Assembly: GCA_963827065.1 (NCBI GenBank)
Contig: CAWGZM010000007.1
Span: forward strand, 124,001-188,000
Direction of reading: 5' to 3'
Origin: JACVRW01 sp963827065
GTDB taxonomy: Bacteria; Actinomycetota; Thermoleophilia; Solirubrobacterales; Thermoleophilaceae
DNA length: 64,000 nucleotides
The position numbers and the translations under genes were made by a program. The notes beneath the pieces are model-generated. The model was not told where the DNA came from. It searched no databases and saw only the letters and a program-made list of their open reading frames with translations. Positions 59,360 to 64,000 of this stretch are shown here, in pieces; the stretch's first letter is position 1; each line of letters opens with the position of its first letter.

Positions 59360-60069
59360 GGGTCTGCTCGCTCTACCCCGAGCTGATGAACATCTACGCC
59401 GATCGCGGCAACATCGCGATTCTGCGCGCGCGCTGCGAGTGGCGCGGCCTCGGCTTCGAGCACGTGGCGTCCGGCCCGGGCGAGCCGCTGGACCCGGACG
59501 TCCATGACCTCTTCTACATGGGTGGCGGCCAGGACCGTGACCAGATCGCGATCGCGCCCGACATGGCCGAGACCAAGCGGGCGGGCCTGCACGAGGCCGC
59601 CGAGCGCGGTGCCGTCGTGCTCGCCGTGTGCGGGGGCTACCAGCTGCTCGGCCACTCCTACGAGCTCGGCGGCGAGGAGCTGCCTGGCGTCGGCCTCGTC
59701 GACCTGAGGACGGTCCGCGAGCCCGGTCCACGGCTGATCGGCAACTGCGCGATCGAGGCCGACCTCGGCACGGGCCAGCGCGTGATCGCGGGCTTCGAGA
59801 ACCACGGCGGGCGCACGTACCTCGGAAGCGGCGAGCGCCCGCTCGGGCGGGTGCTCAAGGGCCACGGCAACAACGGCCGCGACGGCTTCGAGGGGGTGCA
59901 CTCGCGCAACGTGATCGGGACCTACCTGCACGGCCCGCTTCTGCCGAAGAACGTCTGGCTCGCGGACCGGCTCATCGAGCTGGCGCTAGGCATCGAGCTG
60001 GAGCCGCTGGCCGACGACCGGCTCGAGGCCGCCGCACACGGCTCGGCGCGCCGCGCGGCGGGCGTCTAG
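59347..60069 (+). CDS. gatD: Lipid II isoglutaminyl synthase, GatD glutaminase
   Basis: 240 residues, class I (CobB/CobQ-type) amidotransferase. RVCSLYPELMNIYADRGNIA start, DLFYMGGGQDRDQ, catalytic Cys in VLAVCGGYQLLG, and His in IGTYLHGPLLPKN. It supplies ammonia to MurT. GTG start overlaps the methyltransferase end. Confidence 0.95.
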   Translation: MPALRVCSLYPELMNIYADRGNIAILRARCEWRGLGFEHVASGPGEPLDPDVHDLFYMGGGQDRDQIAIAPDMAETKRAGLHEAAERGAVVLAVCGGYQLLGHSYELGGEELPGVGLVDLRTVREPGPRLIGNCAIEADLGTGQRVIAGFENHGGRTYLGSGERPLGRVLKGHGNNGRDGFEGVHSRNVIGTYLHGPLLPKNVWLADRLIELALGIELEPLADDRLEAAAHGSARRAAGV

Positions 60070-61796
60070 GCGAGCCCGGCGACGCGCAGCACCTCGGCCA
60101 CCGAGGTGATCCCGCGCCTGATCTTCTCGAGCCCGTCCTCGCGCAGCGTGCGCATCCCCTCTGCTCGGGCGGCGGCGCGCAGCTCGTCGGCTGCGCGCTG
60201 CTCGAGGATGAGCCGGCGCAGATGGTCCGTCATCGGCATCACCTCGTAGAGGCCGATGCGGCCCCGGTAGCCCGTCTGCGCGCAGCGCACGCAGCCGCCG
60301 GGCTCGAAGCCGCCGAAGCCGCGCTCGACCGCGAAGCCGTTTCGGACGAGGACCGCCTTCGCGAGCTTGACCGGCTGCTTGCAGTCGCACAGGCGGCGCA
60401 CGAGCCGCTGCGCAACCACGCACTCGATGCCGGCGGCGACCAGGAAGGGCTCGATGCCCATATCGACCAGGCGAGCGGCCGCGAGCGGGGCGTCATTTGT
60501 GTGCAGCGTGGTCAGCACGAGGTGCCCCGTGAGCGCCGACTCGATCGCGAGGGCGGCGGTCTCCGCGTCACGCACCTCGCCGACCATGATCACGTCCGGG
60601 TCGGCGCGCACCAGCGAGCGCAGACCGGAGGCGAAGGTCAGCCCGCCCTTTGGGTGCACCTGCACCTGCTTGACCCCATCGAGCTCGTACTCGACCGGGT
60701 CCTCCACGGTGATCAGCGTCTTCTCCGGCGAGTTGACCTCGTTCATTGCGGCGTAGAGCGTCGTCGTCTTGCCGGAGCCGGTCGGCCCCGTCACCAGCAC
60801 GGCGCCGTGCGTCCCGCGGATCGCGTGCCGGAAGCGCTCTCGCTCCGGCGCGTCCATGCCGAGCCGGTCGAGCTCGACGACCACCTGCGTCTTGTCGAGG
60901 ATCCGCATCACGACCGACTCGCCGCGCACGACCGGCAGCGTCGCGACGCGCAGATCCACGTAGTGGCCGTCCACCGACAGGCCGATGCGGCCGTCCTGTG
61001 GGAGGCGCTTCTCGGAGATGTCGAGCTCGGCCATGATCTTGATGCGCGAAACGAGCCCGGACACGAGGTGCCGCGGCACGGTGGTCGAGTCGAACACCAC
61101 GCCGTCGACGCGGAAGCGCACGCGCATGTTTGATGCGCGCGGCTCGAAGTGCACGTCCGAGGCGCCGCGCCGGACGGCGTCGGCGATCACCGAGTGGACG
61201 AGCTTGACGACCGGGGCATCGTCGGCCGACTCGCGCAGCTCGATCACCTGGGCCGCGTCGTCCTCCGTCTCTTCGTGAATCTTCTTGACGGACTCCTCGA
61301 GCGTCGACAGCCCGGCGATCAGCGCCTCGATGTCCTCCAGCGACGCGACCGCGCGCCGGACCTCGTACCCGGTCGCCATCGTGATGTCGTCGAGCGCGAG
61401 CAGGTTGGCCGGGTCCGCGGTCGCCACCAGCAGCGCGCCCTCGCCGAGGAACGCGATCGGGACCGTCCGGTAGCGCTTGGCCTTGGCGGCGTCGATGAGC
61501 GCCGCGGCGCCCTTGTCGACGTCGAAGACGTTCAGGTCGACGTAGTGCAGCCCGTTGCGCTCGGCAAGCGCCTGGGCGAGCTGCTTCGAGTCGACGAGGC
61601 CGGCATCTATGAGGCTCTGGCCGAGCGCGATGCCGCGTGCCCTCCCCTCCGCCACGACGCGCTCGACGACGCCGCGCTCGGCGAACCCCAGCTGCACGAT
61701 CACGTCGCCGATTCGCCGCATGGCGCCGGTCCGCGTGGTGGGCGGCATGAGTCCGGGCACGGGGAACGGCCCCGCCGAGGCAGCCTGGGCTTCCAT
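60066..61796 (-). CDS. PilB/GspE-type traffic ATPase
   Basis: 576 residues. N-terminal GspE/MshE domain (RIGDVIVQLGFAERGVVERV), Walker A VTGPTGSGKTTTLYAAMNEV near residue 330, Walker B region DPDVIMVGEVRDAETA, and a zinc motif (CDCKQPV, CVRCAQTGYRGR). Drives type IV pilus extension or type II secretion. No other pilin or secretion gene lies in the window. Converges with gatD by 4 bases. Confidence 0.93.
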   Translation of the reverse strand: MEAQAASAGPFPVPGLMPPTTRTGAMRRIGDVIVQLGFAERGVVERVVAEGRARGIALGQSLIDAGLVDSKQLAQALAERNGLHYVDLNVFDVDKGAAALIDAAKAKRYRTVPIAFLGEGALLVATADPANLLALDDITMATGYEVRRAVASLEDIEALIAGLSTLEESVKKIHEETEDDAAQVIELRESADDAPVVKLVHSVIADAVRRGASDVHFEPRASNMRVRFRVDGVVFDSTTVPRHLVSGLVSRIKIMAELDISEKRLPQDGRIGLSVDGHYVDLRVATLPVVRGESVVMRILDKTQVVVELDRLGMDAPERERFRHAIRGTHGAVLVTGPTGSGKTTTLYAAMNEVNSPEKTLITVEDPVEYELDGVKQVQVHPKGGLTFASGLRSLVRADPDVIMVGEVRDAETAALAIESALTGHLVLTTLHTNDAPLAAARLVDMGIEPFLVAAGIECVVAQRLVRRLCDCKQPVKLAKAVLVRNGFAVERGFGGFEPGGCVRCAQTGYRGRIGLYEVMPMTDHLRRLILEQRAADELRAAARAEGMRTLREDGLEKIRRGITSVAEVLRVAGLA

Positions 61797-61869
61797 ACCT
61801 ACCGAATATCGGCACGAGCCGGTTGGGGTTGAGATGGCGAGGTCCGGCGCAGCGGGTAGCGTCTGGACG

Positions 61870-62199
61870 GTGAACCTCTCCGACTACCAGCGCCGCTCGC
61901 GCGCCACCGCGGTCTACCCGGACGCGGGCGCGAACCTCACCTACCCCGCCCTCGGGCTCTGCGGAGAGGCAGGCGAGGCCGCCGAGAAGGTCAAGAAGAC
62001 GATCCGCGACGACGGCGGCGTGCTTACGGACGAGCGCCGCGACGCGCTGGCGGCTGAGCTCGGGGACGTGCTCTGGTACGTGGCTCAGCTGGCGACGGAG
62101 GCCGGGCTCGATCTCGACGAGGTCGCCGAGAGCAACCTCGAGAAGCTGCTCTCGCGCCGCGAGCGCGCCGTCCTGCACGGCAGCGGCGACTTCCGCTAG
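61870..62199 (+). CDS. MazG-like nucleotide pyrophosphohydrolase
   Basis: 109 residues. YPALGLCGEAGEAAEKVKKT supplies ExxE and ELGDVLWYVAQLATEAG supplies ExxD, the metal-binding motif of MazG-type NTP pyrophosphohydrolases, which remove aberrant or signalling nucleotides. GTG at 61870 is preferred over the ATG at 61834 because TAGCGT (61857-61862) ends 7 bases before it and the fold starts there. Converges with hflX. Confidence 0.85.
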   Translation: MNLSDYQRRSRATAVYPDAGANLTYPALGLCGEAGEAAEKVKKTIRDDGGVLTDERRDALAAELGDVLWYVAQLATEAGLDLDEVAESNLEKLLSRRERAVLHGSGDFR

Positions 62200-63509
62200 C
62201 TCAGCGCGCCGTTTCCGTTCTCGAAGCGCTCGAAGCGCGAAGCGACGGACACCGGCACACGTGCGCGTACACGGACGCCCTCGGCGGTGTCCTCGCGCTC
62301 GAGCTCGCCGGCCAGGTCGTGGAGCTCGGACAGGCTCGTGCCCTCGTTGTAAGGGACGAGGAGCTCCATCGGGCGCAGCGATGCAAGGAAGCGCGCCTCG
62401 ATCGCCTCGCGCAGGTCGGCGAGGCCCTCGCCGGTGGTCGCCGACACCTGCACGGCCTGCGGGAAGCGGAATGACAGCTCGCGGCGGCGCTCGGCCGTGC
62501 GCTGGCCCGCGCCGGAGCCATCACCTTCGACCAGATCGACCTTGTTGAGCGCGAGCAGGCGCGGGCGCTCGCCGGCGCCCGTCTCCGCCAGCACCTCGTC
62601 GACCGCGGACAGCATCTCGTGCAGCTCATCCTCGGGCACCGAGGCGTCGGCGACGTGCACGATCAGGTCGGCGCCGAGTGCCTCCTCGAGCGTCGCTGAG
62701 AAAGCGTCGACGAGCGCGTGCGGCAGCTTGCGGATGAAGCCGACCGTGTCGGTCACGAGGTAGGTGCGGCCGCTGATCTCGAGGGAGCGGGTGGTCGGAT
62801 CGAGCGTGTGGAAGAGCCGGTCGCGAACGCTGACTTCGGCGCCGGTCAGCGCGTTCAGGAGCGTCGACTTGCCGGCGTTCGTGTATCCGGCGAGTGCGAC
62901 CGTCGGCAGCCCGGCGCGTTCGCGCTCGGCGCGCATCGTCGAGCGGGTCGCCTTGGTGTGCGTGAGGCGCCGCCGCAGCGCGGCGATCCGGTCGCGCGCC
63001 AGCCGGCGGTCGGTCTCGATCTGGGTCTCGCCCGGCCCCCTCGTCCCGATGCCGCCGTCCATACGGCCGGCGCCGAGGCGCTCGAGGTGGGTCCAGAGCC
63101 CCCGCATGCGCGCGAGGTTGTACTCGAGCTGGGCCAGCTCGACCTGGAGCTTGCCCTCTGCCGAGTGGGCGTGGTCGGCGAAGATGTCGAGGATGATCGC
63201 CGTGCGGTCGATCACGGGCACGCCGAGCGCCTCCTCGAGGTTGCGCTCTTGGCGCGGCAGCAACTCGTCGTCGCAGGCGACCAGGTTCGCGTCGGCGTCC
63301 TTTACGGCCCGCTTCAGCTCGTCGAGCTTGCCGCGCCCGAAGTAACGGTCGGGATCGGGCTGTTCACGGCGCTGGACGAGCTCGCCGACGGCCGCGACGC
63401 CCGCGGTTCGGAGTAGCTCGCGCAGCTCAGAGAGGTCCGGCTCCGTCGGGCTGACCCCGATGCAGAGCGCACGCTGTCGCGCCCTGGGCTGGGAGGTCAG
63501 TTCTTGCAT
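62196..63509 (-). CDS. hflX: GTPase HflX
   Basis: 437 residues. N-terminal nucleotide-binding domain (DPDRYFGRGKLDELK, DRTAIILDIFADHAHSAEGK), the glycine-rich linker GAGRMDGGIGTRGPGETQIE, and the G domain (LAGYTNAGKSTLLNAL, DTVGFI, NKVDLV). Ribosome-associated GTPase that splits stalled or heat-damaged ribosomes. TAACCT ends 7 bases before the ATG. Confidence 0.96.
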   Translation of the reverse strand: MQELTSQPRARQRALCIGVSPTEPDLSELRELLRTAGVAAVGELVQRREQPDPDRYFGRGKLDELKRAVKDADANLVACDDELLPRQERNLEEALGVPVIDRTAIILDIFADHAHSAEGKLQVELAQLEYNLARMRGLWTHLERLGAGRMDGGIGTRGPGETQIETDRRLARDRIAALRRRLTHTKATRSTMRAERERAGLPTVALAGYTNAGKSTLLNALTGAEVSVRDRLFHTLDPTTRSLEISGRTYLVTDTVGFIRKLPHALVDAFSATLEEALGADLIVHVADASVPEDELHEMLSAVDEVLAETGAGERPRLLALNKVDLVEGDGSGAGQRTAERRRELSFRFPQAVQVSATTGEGLADLREAIEARFLASLRPMELLVPYNEGTSLSELHDLAGELEREDTAEGVRVRARVPVSVASRFERFENGNGALS

Positions 63510-63539
63510 CCCAACTAGGTTAGCCCGCTTCGGCGCGAC

Positions 63540-64000
63540 TCAGGGGAGCTGGAGGCGCTCTACGGGCGGGATGACGCCGCGCGTCTCGAACTCGGCCGGG
63601 ATAGAGCTCCCGGGCAGGACGACGACGGCCTCGCCGGCGTTCCCGAGCCAGGACGCATGCCCCACGGCGTAGCGATGCGCCGCGAGGGCGCAGGCGGCCG
63701 CATCGATCTCCTCGATGCGCCTGTGCCAGAGGTCGCCGCCCTCATCGATCACGTGATCGCCGCGCAACTCCTCGATGCGCAGCTGAATGCCGAACGGGTG
63801 GCGCTTCGCCGGCAGGCGCCGGCCCTGCAGCGCACAGAAGACGGCGTCCGCGTTCGTCTCGAAGAGCGGGAAGTCGTTGTACGAGCCCTCGGCGACGGCG
63901 CCGTCGTGGTCATCGCGGCCGTCGCGAGGCGCGTAGCGCGGCATGTCGCGGAGCGCGTCCACGAGCTTGCCGGCCTCCGGGTCGGGCGGCTGCGGGCTGA
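63540..64000 (-). CDS. DUF429-family protein, 5' end beyond window
   Basis: At least 153 residues; the frame is open to the right edge, so the N-terminus is missing. VAEGSYNDFPLFETNADAVF, RLPAKRHPFGIQLRIEEL and GHASWLGNAGEAVVVLPGSS match the C-terminal part of DUF429 proteins (RNase H-like fold). Function unknown. An internal GTG at 63962 is probably not the true start. Confidence 0.7.
   Translation of the reverse strand, partial: SPQPPDPEAGKLVDALRDMPRYAPRDGRDDHDGAVAEGSYNDFPLFETNADAVFCALQGRRLPAKRHPFGIQLRIEELRGDHVIDEGGDLWHRRIEEIDAAACALAAHRYAVGHASWLGNAGEAVVVLPGSSIPAEFETRGVIPPVERLQLP

Noticed and set aside
1..64000. tRNA, rRNA, tmRNA or riboswitch
   Set aside because: I looked for T-loop-like motifs and structured leaders in the gaps and saw none; most gaps are too short.

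Overview
The window is 64 kb of very GC-rich DNA, dense in genes with mostly short intergenic gaps. Many starts are GTG or TTG, and neighbouring genes often overlap by the 4 bases GTGA or ATGA. The gene content points to an actinomycete, most likely class Thermoleophilia (Solirubrobacterales/Gaiellales type; an inference): garA-like FHA plus MerR/ftsR next to pgsA, WS/DGAT acyltransferase, MurT/GatD, DivIVA, RsiG-like protein, AgpS-like flavoprotein and a group 1h [NiFe] hydrogenase. I found no rRNA, tRNA, CRISPR array or intact insertion sequence.

Layout. 1-265: non-coding, with a long hairpin. 266-9158: LLM flavoprotein, then the isoprenoid/envelope block dxr-rseP-fadD-ispG-proS; a REP-like hairpin precedes ispG. 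9140-13926: pgsA, RsiG-like protein, FHA protein, ftsR-like MerR, apt, SRPBCC protein and AgpS-like FAD enzyme, tightly packed. 13942-26830: mixed metabolism and signalling, including an HTH/anti-sigma membrane protein, thioesterase, adenylate-cyclase-type membrane protein, nadE, a broken glyoxalase gene, a beta-lactamase-fold/VanX fusion, a histidine kinase, YbaK, WS/DGAT and dinB. 27024-30347: accessory stretch of small unknown ORFs, a repeat protein and a TetR regulator. 30361-45208: a Crp-type regulator, then one apparently continuous 15-gene operon for a group 1h high-affinity hydrogenase (hypC, hypC-like, hypD, hypE, hhyS, hhyL, NifU/Rieske, DUF5947, DUF6084, unknown, protease, hypA, hypB, SIS, hypF) plus a small unknown tail gene. 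45216-64000: SDR, tocopherol-cyclase-like protein, pdxH, MarR/OsmC pair, a second LLM enzyme, DivIVA, CnoX-like thioredoxin, cyclophilin lipoprotein, HAD phosphatase, class II amidotransferase, lipid kinase, murT-methyltransferase-gatD, a PilB/GspE ATPase, MazG-like protein, hflX and a gene cut by the right edge.

Working together: the hydrogenase operon supplies structural subunits, an electron-transfer candidate, the C-terminal protease and all six Hyp maturation factors, as expected for an aerobic soil bacterium oxidising trace H2 during starvation. dxr, ispG, rseP, pgsA, murT/gatD and DivIVA form an envelope and growth theme.

The most general signal is promoter architecture. At least fifteen genes carry a TANNNT box 6-9 bases before the start codon, which indicates leaderless mRNAs, and several divergent pairs share overlapping -10 boxes. 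Several genes (glyoxalase, dinB, the histidine kinase, the Crp regulator) show frame or start-codon defects that are either real lesions or assembly errors.
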